Below are positions 1 through 8,800 of a DNA stretch of 64,000 bases, piece after piece. Made by a program: the position numbers and the translations under genes. Source of the DNA: CAWBUW01 sp963792075 (GTDB lineage: Bacteria; Chloroflexota; Anaerolineae; Anaerolineales; UBA4823); contig CAWBUW010000012.1 of NCBI GenBank assembly GCA_963792075.1, forward strand, positions 682,001-746,000, read 5' to 3'. The stretch's first letter is position 1. Every line of letters begins with the position of its first letter. Under the pieces are notes generated by a model that saw only the letters and a list, made by a program, of their open reading frames with translations, ran no database searches and was not told the DNA's origin.

Positions 1-1320
1 ATCGTACTGCCCGGCCATAAAGCGGGGCAAGTCCATCAACCGCTGGTGGAAGGAAATGTTATTCTTCACACCCAAAATCTTATATTCGTCCAGGGCGCGG
101 CGCATACGCATAATGGCCTCGCCACGCGTCTCACCCCATACGATCAACTTAGAAATGAGCGAATCGTAATACGGGGAAATCTCAAAGCCAATATACACGC
201 CCGTATCCACACGGATGCCTGGACCTGTGGGCAGCAGTGTATGCGTGATCACCCCGGTGGAGGGGACGAAATTATTATACGGATCTTCAGCGTTGATACG
301 GCATTCGATCGCCCAACCATTGAAGTGGATGTCCTCCTGCTTGTGACGCAATTGGCGGCCGCGGGCAATACGGATTTGCTCTTTGACAATATCGATCCCC
401 GTCACCATTTCTGTCACCGGATGTTCCACCTGCAAGCGCGTGTTCATCTCCAAGAAATAGAAGTTCTTATCCTTGTCCACCAGGAACTCGATGGTGCCGG
501 CATTGACGTAATGTACCGCTTGGGCGGCGCGCAACGCCACGCCCCCCAGGAGCTGGCGGAATTCCTCATCATCGCCAATAAAAGGGGATGGCGCTTCCTC
601 CAGAAGCTTCTGGTGGCGGCGCTGCACCGAGCACTCGCGCTCACCCAGGTGAAGCACTGTGCCATGCTCATCTGCCAGGATTTGCACTTCAATATGCCGC
701 GCCCCTTCCACCAGTTTTTCCAGGTACACGTTGCCATCGCCAAAAGCAGCTTCAGCTTCGCGCCGCGCCGAGGCCAGCAGGGTGGGCATTTCGTCCAGGT
801 TATGCACCTCGCGCATCCCCTTCCCACCGCCTCCTGCGGTTGCCTTGATCAACAAGGGGAAACCGATCTGGGGGGCAATCGCCAGGAGTTCATCATCGTG
901 CAGCGCTCCCTCGCCCTCCGTACCTGGCACTACCGGCACCCCGGCGCGCGCCACGGTCGCCCGAGCCACCGCTTTATCCCCCATCGCAGAGATCGCCGAG
1001 GGGTGGGGACCAATATAGGCCAGGCCATGGTCCAGACAGGCTTGAGCGAAATCTGCGCGTTCCGCCAGGAAACCATAGCCGGGATGGATCGCTCCAGCTC
1101 CACTTTTAAGGGCGATCTCAATGATCTTATCCCCGCGCAAGTAAAATTCACGCGAGGGCGCCGGACCCAGGCGGTAAGCTTCTTCTGCGTGGCGCACGTG
1201 CAGCGCTTGCCGGTCTGCATCGGAGTAGACCGCCACGCTCTGCATGCCCAGTTCACGACAGGCGCGGATCACGCGCATGGCGATTTCTCCCCGGTTTGCA
1301 ATCAGTACCTTGTTAAACAT
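1..1320 (-). CDS. accC: Acyl-CoA carboxylase biotin carboxylase subunit, C-terminus cut by window edge
   Basis: ATP-dependent carboxylation of biotin on a carrier protein, the first half-reaction of acetyl/propionyl-CoA carboxylase. The first 440 residues are present and the reading frame is open to the window edge; family members are usually 450-500 residues or are part of longer fusions. The N-terminus MFNKVLIANRGEIA is the classic biotin carboxylase start, HPGYGFL lies near residue 79, the ATP-grasp glycine loop GGGGKGMR at 163-170, and the catalytic stretch EMNTRLQVEHPVTE follows. It lies upstream of an alpha/beta hydrolase (3-nt gap) and in the same direction as the carboxyltransferase at 2102-3655, so the three probably form one operon. 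No biotin carrier protein gene is visible; it may lie beyond the edge or in the missing C-terminal part. Confidence 0.95.
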   Translation of the reverse strand, partial: MFNKVLIANRGEIAMRVIRACRELGMQSVAVYSDADRQALHVRHAEEAYRLGPAPSREFYLRGDKIIEIALKSGAGAIHPGYGFLAERADFAQACLDHGLAYIGPHPSAISAMGDKAVARATVARAGVPVVPGTEGEGALHDDELLAIAPQIGFPLLIKATAGGGGKGMREVHNLDEMPTLLASARREAEAAFGDGNVYLEKLVEGARHIEVQILADEHGTVLHLGERECSVQRRHQKLLEEAPSPFIGDDEEFRQLLGGVALRAAQAVHYVNAGTIEFLVDKDKNFYFLEMNTRLQVEHPVTEMVTGIDIVKEQIRIARGRQLRHKQEDIHFNGWAIECRINAEDPYNNFVPSTGVITHTLLPTGPGIRVDTGVYIGFEISPYYDSLISKLIVWGETRGEAIMRMRRALDEYKILGVKNNISFHQRLMDLPRFMAGQYD

Positions 1321-1323
1321 CGA

Positions 1324-2085
1324 TCACTGTACTCCCTTCAAGAAATCTAGTAGCCGCGCATGAAACGCGGCGGGAAAATCCTGTGGCAGCATATGCCTGC
1401 CTTTTGGTATCAAACAGAGCTGCGCGCCCGAGATGCCCGCCGCAATATCTTCCGCATGCTGTGGGGTAGCATGTTCGTCCTCCACCCCCTGCATCACCAG
1501 GGTAGGACAGGTAATCCGCCCCAGCAGTGGGCGCATATCCCAGTCCATCTGGTTGTTCGCCTGCAGTGAGCGCCAGCCGTTGAACCAGTTATCAAAAACT
1601 GCATCTGCCTGGCCGCCATGCATCCGCGCCATCCCTTCGCGAAAAATTTTATTTTCGTCGTGCTCCTGGCCGACTGCCAGGAGCCCTGGTATCATCTTTG
1701 GCTCAATGTAAATATGCGCCGCCACCGTGACCAAACCCGAGAGTGCTTCCACGCAGCAGGCTGCCATATAGAGCGCAATCGTTCCGCCATCGCTGTGCCC
1801 AACCAATACCGGTTTCCGCAGGCCAAGCTCCCGCAGGATGGACATCAAGTCCGCCACGTCTTGTTGGAAATACGGAACGCCCAGCGCAGGACGCTCCGTG
1901 GATTTACCATAGCCCCAGCGGTCATATGCCGTGACAAAATACCCGGCTGCTGCCAGCACTGGCAGCGTATCTCGCCAGGAGCGGGCAGCGCCTAACCCAT
2001 GATGCAGCAGCACCACGGACGGCCCACCCACCGGCCCCTGCTGTTCCACATTCAAACGATGTCCGTTGACTTCGATTTCCATCAC
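1324..2085 (-). CDS. Alpha/beta hydrolase fold protein
   Basis: A 253-residue cytoplasmic hydrolase of the alpha/beta fold. The oxyanion-hole HHG segment is at about residues 28-30, the nucleophile elbow GHSDG at 96-100 (Ser98), a likely acid Asp203 and the catalytic His231 in GRHMLP. It lies between the carboxyltransferase and biotin carboxylase genes of an acyl-CoA carboxylase on the same strand, so an accessory role such as thioester or ester hydrolysis is plausible but not shown. No signal peptide. The substrate cannot be read from the sequence; esterase, lactonase or haloperoxidase-like activities are all possible. Confidence 0.85.
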   Translation of the reverse strand: MMEIEVNGHRLNVEQQGPVGGPSVVLLHHGLGAARSWRDTLPVLAAAGYFVTAYDRWGYGKSTERPALGVPYFQQDVADLMSILRELGLRKPVLVGHSDGGTIALYMAACCVEALSGLVTVAAHIYIEPKMIPGLLAVGQEHDENKIFREGMARMHGGQADAVFDNWFNGWRSLQANNQMDWDMRPLLGRITCPTLVMQGVEDEHATPQHAEDIAAGISGAQLCLIPKGRHMLPQDFPAAFHARLLDFLKGVQ

Positions 2086-2101
2086 AGTCCTACCCGGGAA
2101 C

Positions 2102-3655
2102 TTATAGAGGCATACACCCGTGCTTCTTAGGCGGATTCGAGTCGCGTTTGTTCGCCAGCATCTCCAGCGCGTTGATCAACCGGGAACGGGTCTCGCGCGG
2201 CTCGATGACATCGTCAATATAGCCGCGCCCGGCCGCCACGTATGGGTTAGCAAACTTGCGCCGGTATTCCTCTACCAGTTCCGCTTTGCGCGCTGCAGGG
2301 TCGGCGGACTGGCTGAGTTCCTTCCGAAAAACAATATTCACCGCCCCGTCTGGACCCATCACCGCAATCTCCGCCGTTGGCCAGGCCAGGTTGAGGTCAC
2401 CGCGGATGTGCTTGCTGCTCATCACGTCATATGCGCCGCCGTAGGCTTTGCGTGTCACCACGGTCAGCTTAGGCACAGTGGCCTCACAATAAGCATAGAG
2501 CAGTTTGGCCCCTGAACGAATGATTCCCTGGTGCTCCTGGGCGGTTCCAGGTAAAAAGCCCGGCACATCTTCAAATGTCACCAGTGGAATATTGAATGCG
2601 TCACAAAAACGCACAAAGCGCGCCGCCTTCTCCGAGGATTTGATATCCAATACTCCCGCCTGTACCGCGGGTTGGTTGGCGACAATCCCCACGCTGTGCC
2701 CACCCAGCCGGGCAAAGCCTATCACAATGTTTTGGGCATAAGCCTCCTGAATCTCCAGGAACTGCCCGTTGTCCACCACCAGGCGGATTACCTCTTTCAT
2801 ATCGTAAGGCTTGCTTGGATCATCCGGGATGATCGAGTCCAGGCGCTCATCCATACGCAGCAAATCATCATCGCTGAGGATGAAGGGTGGATCTTCCAGG
2901 TTGTTCTGCGGCATGTAAGCCAACATTTTGCGCACCAGATACAACGCGTCGGCCTCTGAATCAACTGACATGTGGCTGACTCCAGACAGCTCAGCGTGCA
3001 CATCCGCCCCACCCAGCCCTTCAAACGATACTTCTTCGTGCGTCACTGCCTTGACGACTTCAGGCCCGGTAATAAACATATAAGAGGATTTACGCACCAT
3101 AATAACGAAGTCTGTCAGCGCTGGCGAATAGACTGCCCCACCGGCGCAAGGCCCCATAATCACGCTGATCTGGGGGATTACGCCAGAGGCCAGCGTATTG
3201 CGCAAGAAGATATCCGCATACCCTCCCAGCGAGACTACACCTTCCTGAATTCGGGCGCCGCCCAAATCGTTCAGCCCAATCACGGGTGCACCGTTGCGCA
3301 TCGCCATGTCCATGATCTTGACGATCTTCTCCGCGTGCACCTCTCCCAGGCTGCCGCCGAAGACAGTGAAATCCTGCGAGAAAACATACACCAACCGACC
3401 ATCCACCGTGCCCCAACCCGTTACCACACTGTCACCCAGGAATTTTTGCTGATCCAGTCCGAAATCGTTGGTACGGTGCACCACAAAGGCATCTACTTCC
3501 CGAAAAGAGCCTCTGTCGAGCAGCAGCTCAATGCGCTCACGAGCGGTCAGGCGGCCTCGCTTGTGTTGAGCTTCAATCCGTTCCACGCCGCCGCCCAGGC
3601 GGCCTTCCGCTTTCAGATCTCGCATGAGTTGGATTTTTTCATCTTCGTCGCTCAT
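2102..3655 (-). CDS. Acyl-CoA carboxylase carboxyltransferase (propionyl-CoA carboxylase beta type)
   Basis: Transfers the carboxyl group from carboxybiotin to acetyl- or propionyl-CoA. The chosen ATG at 3655 has a GGAG six bases upstream and gives 517 residues, the usual size; a longer frame begins at 3757 but runs into the end of the neighbouring gene. It shows the paired crotonase-like halves: GGARIQEGV and the GPCAGGAVYSPAL oxyanion region in the N-half, then GFLPGTAQEHQGIIRSGAKLL and the RKAYGGAYDVM segment in the C-half. This order is that of decarboxylase/PccB-type enzymes, a single chain combining AccA- and AccD-like halves. It is co-directional with the biotin carboxylase at 1-1320. 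PccB versus AccB-type substrate preference cannot be decided here. Confidence 0.93.
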   Translation of the reverse strand: MSDEDEKIQLMRDLKAEGRLGGGVERIEAQHKRGRLTARERIELLLDRGSFREVDAFVVHRTNDFGLDQQKFLGDSVVTGWGTVDGRLVYVFSQDFTVFGGSLGEVHAEKIVKIMDMAMRNGAPVIGLNDLGGARIQEGVVSLGGYADIFLRNTLASGVIPQISVIMGPCAGGAVYSPALTDFVIMVRKSSYMFITGPEVVKAVTHEEVSFEGLGGADVHAELSGVSHMSVDSEADALYLVRKMLAYMPQNNLEDPPFILSDDDLLRMDERLDSIIPDDPSKPYDMKEVIRLVVDNGQFLEIQEAYAQNIVIGFARLGGHSVGIVANQPAVQAGVLDIKSSEKAARFVRFCDAFNIPLVTFEDVPGFLPGTAQEHQGIIRSGAKLLYAYCEATVPKLTVVTRKAYGGAYDVMSSKHIRGDLNLAWPTAEIAVMGPDGAVNIVFRKELSQSADPAARKAELVEEYRRKFANPYVAAGRGYIDDVIEPRETRSRLINALEMLANKRDSNPPKKHGCMPL

Positions 3656-3672
3656 CAGCTTCTCCATTTCTA

Positions 3673-3687
3673 AGCATCTATCCGAAA
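3673..3687 (+). repeat. Short dispersed motif, copy 1 (AGCATCTATCCGAAA)
   Basis: Matches 14 of 15 bases of the motif AGTATCTATCCGAAA found exactly at 34577-34591 and 60864-60878. Here it lies in the short leader of the carboxyltransferase gene, in the opposite orientation to that gene. It could be a protein-binding site or a relic of a longer element. Confidence 0.4.
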
Positions 3688-3707
3688 AATATATCTGGAC
3701 AGCCTGT

Positions 3708-4163
3708 CTACTCCGCTCCCCAATGTTTTCGGTTAAACTCCAAAATCCAGAAAACAAAAATCAGCACCAGCAGGTTAAACCCGAACAGAAAAATCCAATT
3801 CCCAGGCAGCAGGGGTAGAAAAAGTGGGGCGCCTGAGGGCCGGTCATACAGAAATAGGCGTTCTAGCCAGGCAAACAAGCTGTAAACCAGGGAAAACCCG
3901 CGCATCCGATCCGGTGCCCAGGGTTTTCCCCACCATAGACCGATCCATACAAGCCAACTCACCGTGGCCCAGGCCAGGCCGGTCAGCAGCAAATACAGCG
4001 GTGCAACGCCGGGCTGCTGGCTCAAGAAGGCCCAGTCGCGCAGCGCCAGGACTGCCCGAGTCAGGTGCAAGCACGCCATGATTAACACCCCAACTGCCAA
4101 CAGCGTTACGCCGCGTGTTCGGGGAATTCGCTGCAGGCGCGTATTCGCCAGGGGGAGTTTCAT
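3708..4163 (-). CDS. Small integral membrane protein, unknown function
   Basis: 151 residues with about four hydrophobic segments (near residues 18-40, 55-78, 88-105 and 118-143), a basic N-terminus and a short basic/acidic tail. The start overlaps the last four bases of the MDR oxidoreductase upstream (ATGA), indicating translational coupling. The stop lies just upstream of the carboxyltransferase start. I do not recognise a family. Probably a cytoplasmic-membrane protein of unknown role. Confidence 0.7.
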   Translation of the reverse strand: MKLPLANTRLQRIPRTRGVTLLAVGVLIMACLHLTRAVLALRDWAFLSQQPGVAPLYLLLTGLAWATVSWLVWIGLWWGKPWAPDRMRGFSLVYSLFAWLERLFLYDRPSGAPLFLPLLPGNWIFLFGFNLLVLIFVFWILEFNRKHWGAE

Positions 4164-5191
4164 TCAATTTCCAGCGTGATTTTGCCCAACTGGGCATTGC
4201 TTTCCAGGCGCTCCTGCGCCTGGGCGGCTTCCGCCAGGGGGTAGCTGCGATCCAGTACGGGCTTTAACTTGCCCGCAAAGACCAGGCTCATTACCACAGC
4301 AAAATCAGCCTGTGTGCCCATCGTCGAGCCAATCAGAGACAGGTGCTTGCTAAAAACGAAACGGTTGTCGATCTCAAATTTCGGCCCGCCAGAATTCCCC
4401 ACGGTCAGGATCCGTCCCCCTTTCGCCGCGGCGCGAAAACTCTGCGAGAAAGTAGTGCCTACATTATCCACCACCACATCTACGCCGCGCTTGTTCGTTA
4501 AAGCGTACACCGCCTTCGACCAATTCTCATCTTTCGAACGGTCAATCAACCCATCTGCACCCAGCATTTCTGCCAGCGCCAGCTTCTCCGGGCCAGAACC
4601 TACCACCAATACCCGTGCTCCGGTCAGCTTGGCGATCTGGATACTCGCTATGTTTACCCCGCCGGAAGCGCCCACCACCAGCACCGTTTCCCCGGGCCGC
4701 AAGTTTGCCCGTCCAACCAGGGAATGCCATGCGGTGTGGTACACCAAAGCTGCTGCGGCCGCGATTCGGGCATCAAATCCTGCCGGCAAAGGAAAAGCGT
4801 TGCGCGCCGGCACAACCACATACTGTGCATACGTACCGCGCACGGTTTCACCCAACAGGTGCCAATCGCGACAGCGGTTGTCCCAACCGGCCAGGCACTC
4901 GGCACACTCGCCACAGCCCAGGTTCGAGTTGATCACCACCCTCTCCCCAATCTTCCGGCCGGTGACGCCCTCGCCCAATGCAGCGATCTCGCCCGCGCCA
5001 TCTGCGCCAGGGATATGCGGGTATTCCAATTTAATCCCTCGCCAGCCATTGCGTACCCAGAGGTCCAGCCGGTTCAATGCCGCGACGCGCAAGCGCACCA
5101 GAACCTGCCCTGGCCCCGGAATGGGTTCCGGGAAATCCGTGTACTGCAGCACTTCAACGCCCCCGTGAGAATGAAAGAGCACAGACCTCAT
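4160..5191 (-). CDS. Zinc-binding MDR-family alcohol dehydrogenase / quinone oxidoreductase
   Basis: 343-residue medium-chain dehydrogenase/reductase. The GroES-like N-domain contains GADGAGEIAALG and a four-cysteine structural zinc lobe in CGECAECLAGWDNRC. The nucleotide-binding Rossmann motif GASGGVNIASIQIAK is in the middle. The position usually held by the catalytic zinc cysteine reads ALNRLDLW, so a catalytic zinc site of the classic alcohol dehydrogenase type seems absent while the structural site is kept; this fits quinone-reductase or enoyl-reductase-like relatives. NAD(P)H dependence is inferred from the fold. It sits in a tightly overlapping run with the GT2 gene and the small membrane protein. 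Confidence 0.85.
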   Translation of the reverse strand: MRSVLFHSHGGVEVLQYTDFPEPIPGPGQVLVRLRVAALNRLDLWVRNGWRGIKLEYPHIPGADGAGEIAALGEGVTGRKIGERVVINSNLGCGECAECLAGWDNRCRDWHLLGETVRGTYAQYVVVPARNAFPLPAGFDARIAAAAALVYHTAWHSLVGRANLRPGETVLVVGASGGVNIASIQIAKLTGARVLVVGSGPEKLALAEMLGADGLIDRSKDENWSKAVYALTNKRGVDVVVDNVGTTFSQSFRAAAKGGRILTVGNSGGPKFEIDNRFVFSKHLSLIGSTMGTQADFAVVMSLVFAGKLKPVLDRSYPLAEAAQAQERLESNAQLGKITLEIE

Positions 5192-5886
5192 CGTTTCTTC
5201 CTCACTAAGAAATAATAAATCATATCCTTTATGGTAAGCAATACCAACGCCGGCCGAGCGCCGGTCGCCTGACCCGCCTGACGTGGGACATAGCGGATTT
5301 CCACTTCCACCAGGCGGCAGCCCAGTTCCTTGGCTTTGATCAGGATCTCTGCCAGGAAGAATGCACTGTGCCAGTATTCTATCTCAATTTGACGCAATAC
5401 AGCAGTGCGATACATGCTGATATATTGAAATTGGCGAATTCTCATCCCAAACAGGGTCTGCACCAGGCGGATATTCGCCCACGAGATCAGCCGTCGCACC
5501 CAGGTATAATCCACCCGGTCTGAACACAACCCCACCACCACATCCGCCTGGGGCGCGGCTGCCAGGTAATGCCGCAGCTCATCTGGGTCAAGCGCCAGGT
5601 CTGCCGGGATCAGGATCATCCATTCGCCCCTTGCTGCAGCCTCAGCCGTGACAAATGCAGCACCCATCCCCTGGTTTGCGGCGTGGTGGATTACCCGCAG
5701 GTTGCTCGCGCGAGCAGCCAGGCTATCTGCCAGTTCACCGCTGCCATCCCGGCTGCCATCATCCACAATCAACAACTCGGCATCCACGCCCAACTCACCC
5801 AGCTTGGCTTGTAATACCTGTACACAATGTTCCAGGTTCGCTGCCTCATTGTAGGCCGGGATGAATACAGTCAGCCGCGGGCTCAT
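5188..5886 (-). CDS. Glycosyltransferase family 2, dolichol-phosphate-mannose-synthase like
   Basis: 232 residues. The GT-A start LTVFIPAYNEAANLE is followed by the DDGSRDGS motif (about residues 42-49) and a PADLALDPDEL segment in the place of the DXD site. Enzymes like this transfer a sugar from a nucleotide sugar to polyprenyl phosphate at the cytoplasmic face, making the donor used by GT-C membrane glycosyltransferases. The gene overlaps by four bases the large GT-C fusion immediately upstream, which supports exactly that donor-maker/donor-user pairing. The C-terminus is basic with no clear membrane anchor apart from a mildly hydrophobic segment. Confidence 0.85.
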   Translation of the reverse strand: MSPRLTVFIPAYNEAANLEHCVQVLQAKLGELGVDAELLIVDDGSRDGSGELADSLAARASNLRVIHHAANQGMGAAFVTAEAAARGEWMILIPADLALDPDELRHYLAAAPQADVVVGLCSDRVDYTWVRRLISWANIRLVQTLFGMRIRQFQYISMYRTAVLRQIEIEYWHSAFFLAEILIKAKELGCRLVEVEIRYVPRQAGQATGARPALVLLTIKDMIYYFLVRKKR

Positions 5887-8800
5887 GGCAGCAGGATCAG
5901 CTCGCGGATATGGATATTGGCTACTTCGCCTGCAGCCCGGTTGAACACCTCAAAACGCACATGGGTCACGGGCGGTGCCTCAGGCAGGTTCAGCACCATT
6001 TGCGGATCCTGGCTGCTGGCGTTGGAGCGCTCGGTCACATAACGCAGCGGTTCGCCCGAACCATCCACATAAAGCAGCACGGTCAGCGTAATTTCCGCCA
6101 GCCCAAAATCAGCCTCCACCCGGCTAAGCGTGCGCGGCTCAGGGAAGGTCAGTTCTAACACAAACGGGTTCGCCTCCAGGCCACGCATCAAGGTGAAATG
6201 ATCGCCGTCAAACATCAATTCGGGTGCGCCCATATCGATCACCGAGTGGCGTACAGCCACTATTTGGCCATCCAGCGTCACTTGCGCATCCACCAGTTGG
6301 CTGCGCGCTGCCTTCTCCGCGGCGAAGATCTCATCCACGTTGGGCGCGTAGGCCAGGCGGACAAACAAAAAGCCTGGGGATCCGTCAGGATAGCGCAGGA
6401 TCTGCTCTGAATGTACGTTGATAAACTTGGGGCTGGCAGCCGCTTGATCATACTCCGCGGGTGTCATCACAAACACTTCGTTGCCGCTCAAGGGCATCTT
6501 CTTGAATAAATAAGTCTGCACACCATCCACGCGCACACGCCGCAGTTCCTCTTGGGAAAAGAAGAAATTCAAGAAACGATCCGCTCCATTTGCCCATGTG
6601 GACGTCACCAGCACCTGGGCCTGGGCATCCTTCGCCAACAGCTCCGGAATCGCCTGCTCGAAGAGCTGCCGGGCCCCATATTGCATGCCATACAGCCCAT
6701 AATCGCTGAACCAACGTGGTCCCTGGTTCAGCCCCTGGTTCAACAGGCTGAAACTGGCCCAGGTCAATATCAGGAAAGCTCCCCAGGCCAACAGCCCGCC
6801 TCCACTCGCAGGCCTGGGAGCTGCCTGTGCCTCTCCCCGCCCCAAGCGCGGCAGCCTCTCCAACTGGTTCAGTGTCCAGTCCAGCCCCAACCCGGCAAAG
6901 ATACTTGCCGGGACGACAAAGGCCAGCACGCGCGTGATGCCAATTTCTACCAGGGCGGCCCCTAACGGCGTAGCAACTGCCGCAAGCAGCAGCGCGCGGT
7001 GGGGGGCTGACCGCACCTTCCACAGGCAAATCAGGACCCCGGCCAGCACAAAAGGCAGCATCCCCCATAAAATGTGCCCCTGGCTGTCCCAACGGTGGCG
7101 CACCAGGTCCTGCCCGTTGGATAGGAACCAATACTGTGGGCTGAGACCATAAGCCAGTTTTTGTGCAAATAGCGTTGCTTTTTCTGCCAGCGAGATGGGC
7201 TGGAACCAATACGAATTCACCGCCCGGAGGTGCTCGCCCAACGCTGCCGGGTGATTCCAGCGGAAGAACAGCAGCGGCAGCGCCAGTATTACCCCCAGCA
7301 GCGCCCCTCCCAGCAGCGTGCGCCGCTGCCGCCAATGGTATGGCAAGTCAGACAAAAACAGCAGCAAGCCCGCGCCGGCGATCACGACCTGTCCATTCGA
7401 GTAAGTGTAGAACGCCGCCGCGGCGCAAACCAGCGCCAGGTACAAGAAGCGCGGCGCGCGTGTGCGGTAGAGCAGATAACCCAACAAGAAACAGGCGTAA
7501 AACGTCGTGGTCATCACCGTCTCAAACGCAGTGCGAGAATGCAGCAGCCAGGCGGGGGTTATTCCCAGCAGCAGCGCCCCAACCCACCAATAGCGGGCTT
7601 TGAAAACGGTTTTCAGCATCAGGCCTGCCGCCAGCGGCGCGAGAACGCTGATCACCGCAGAAGTTGCCCGCGTGACGAAAATGGATTTGCCAAACAGGGT
7701 CAGTGTCAGCGCGTGGAAATACATCGGCAGCAGTGGAGTCCAACGGGAAGCCGCGGCTTCTACGTACACTGGTAGCCAGACCCCCTGCGCGTCGCGGAAA
7801 CCGCTCTTGATCAACTGTTCGGCGAACAGAGTCTGCACGGCCTCATCGGCAAAGAAATAGATGGGGAAATCCTCTAAGCGGATCAAGCGCGTGACCAAGT
7901 ATACACCCAGGCTCAGCAGAAAGAGCAGTCCCGGGACCTTGACCGTATATGCCAGCGCATCAAACACATCGAAAGTGGCCTTGACCCACTGCTTCAACGC
8001 CTGGCGCAGGCTGAGCGCCCGAGCCGGCGGCGCAGGCGCGGCCTCCTGGTGTTGGCCTATTGCGACCGCGCTGCGCCAATCCCGCACACGCTCCCATATA
8101 TTTCTGGTCACGTCAGGGATTTCCTGCCTGGCCTGGCTGAAAAGCAAGAAGCACACCACCCCCAGGCTGAGCAAACTGATCCCCAGCCCAAGCGCAAAAG
8201 ACAGCGGGCGAAATACAAAACGGTATTGGTGTCCACCCGGTTGAACTTCTACCCCAAGATAGCCGCCTACGTTTTTCAAGGCTGCCGCTCGCCCGTCGAC
8301 CCGCACCTGCCAGCCGGGATAGTACGTCATCAGCAGCACCAGCACATTTCCTGCCGGACGGTCGGCAACGATCTCCACTTCATTCGGTCCATGGATCAGA
8401 GGCTGCAGCGGAAAAACCTGGGCGCGCCGCAGCGGCCCGGCTGCCGCGCCTCCCTCCAGTTCGGTTTGCTCTACCGTAAATGCCAACGGCAGGCTGTCAG
8501 GCAGCCAGTAGACCTGGTAGCCTTCCTGCTCCTGGACCAGTTGGGCAAAGGGACTGGCCGGTTCTACTTCGTTTGCGGCTTGAAGGATGTACTGTGGCGC
8601 GGGGCGCACGGGCCGGCTGGTCACCGCCAGGTCTACCATGCTGAAATCATCCAAGGGGTACCAGGCATCCCGAAAACGCAGGCCCGCATCCAGCAGGGCG
8701 TACAAGGCCGTATTGTTGGGATTGAAGCGAACGCCATATTCCGATGTGTCATACGCTCGCAGCCATTTTGCCAGGCGGTCGATCGCCTGGTTGGCAGTTC

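Noticed and set aside
46..1350. A 434-codon open frame on the plus strand
   Set aside because: It is the antisense shadow of the biotin carboxylase gene, whose minus-strand product carries all family motifs; the plus-strand product is rich in His, Arg and Cys with no motif.
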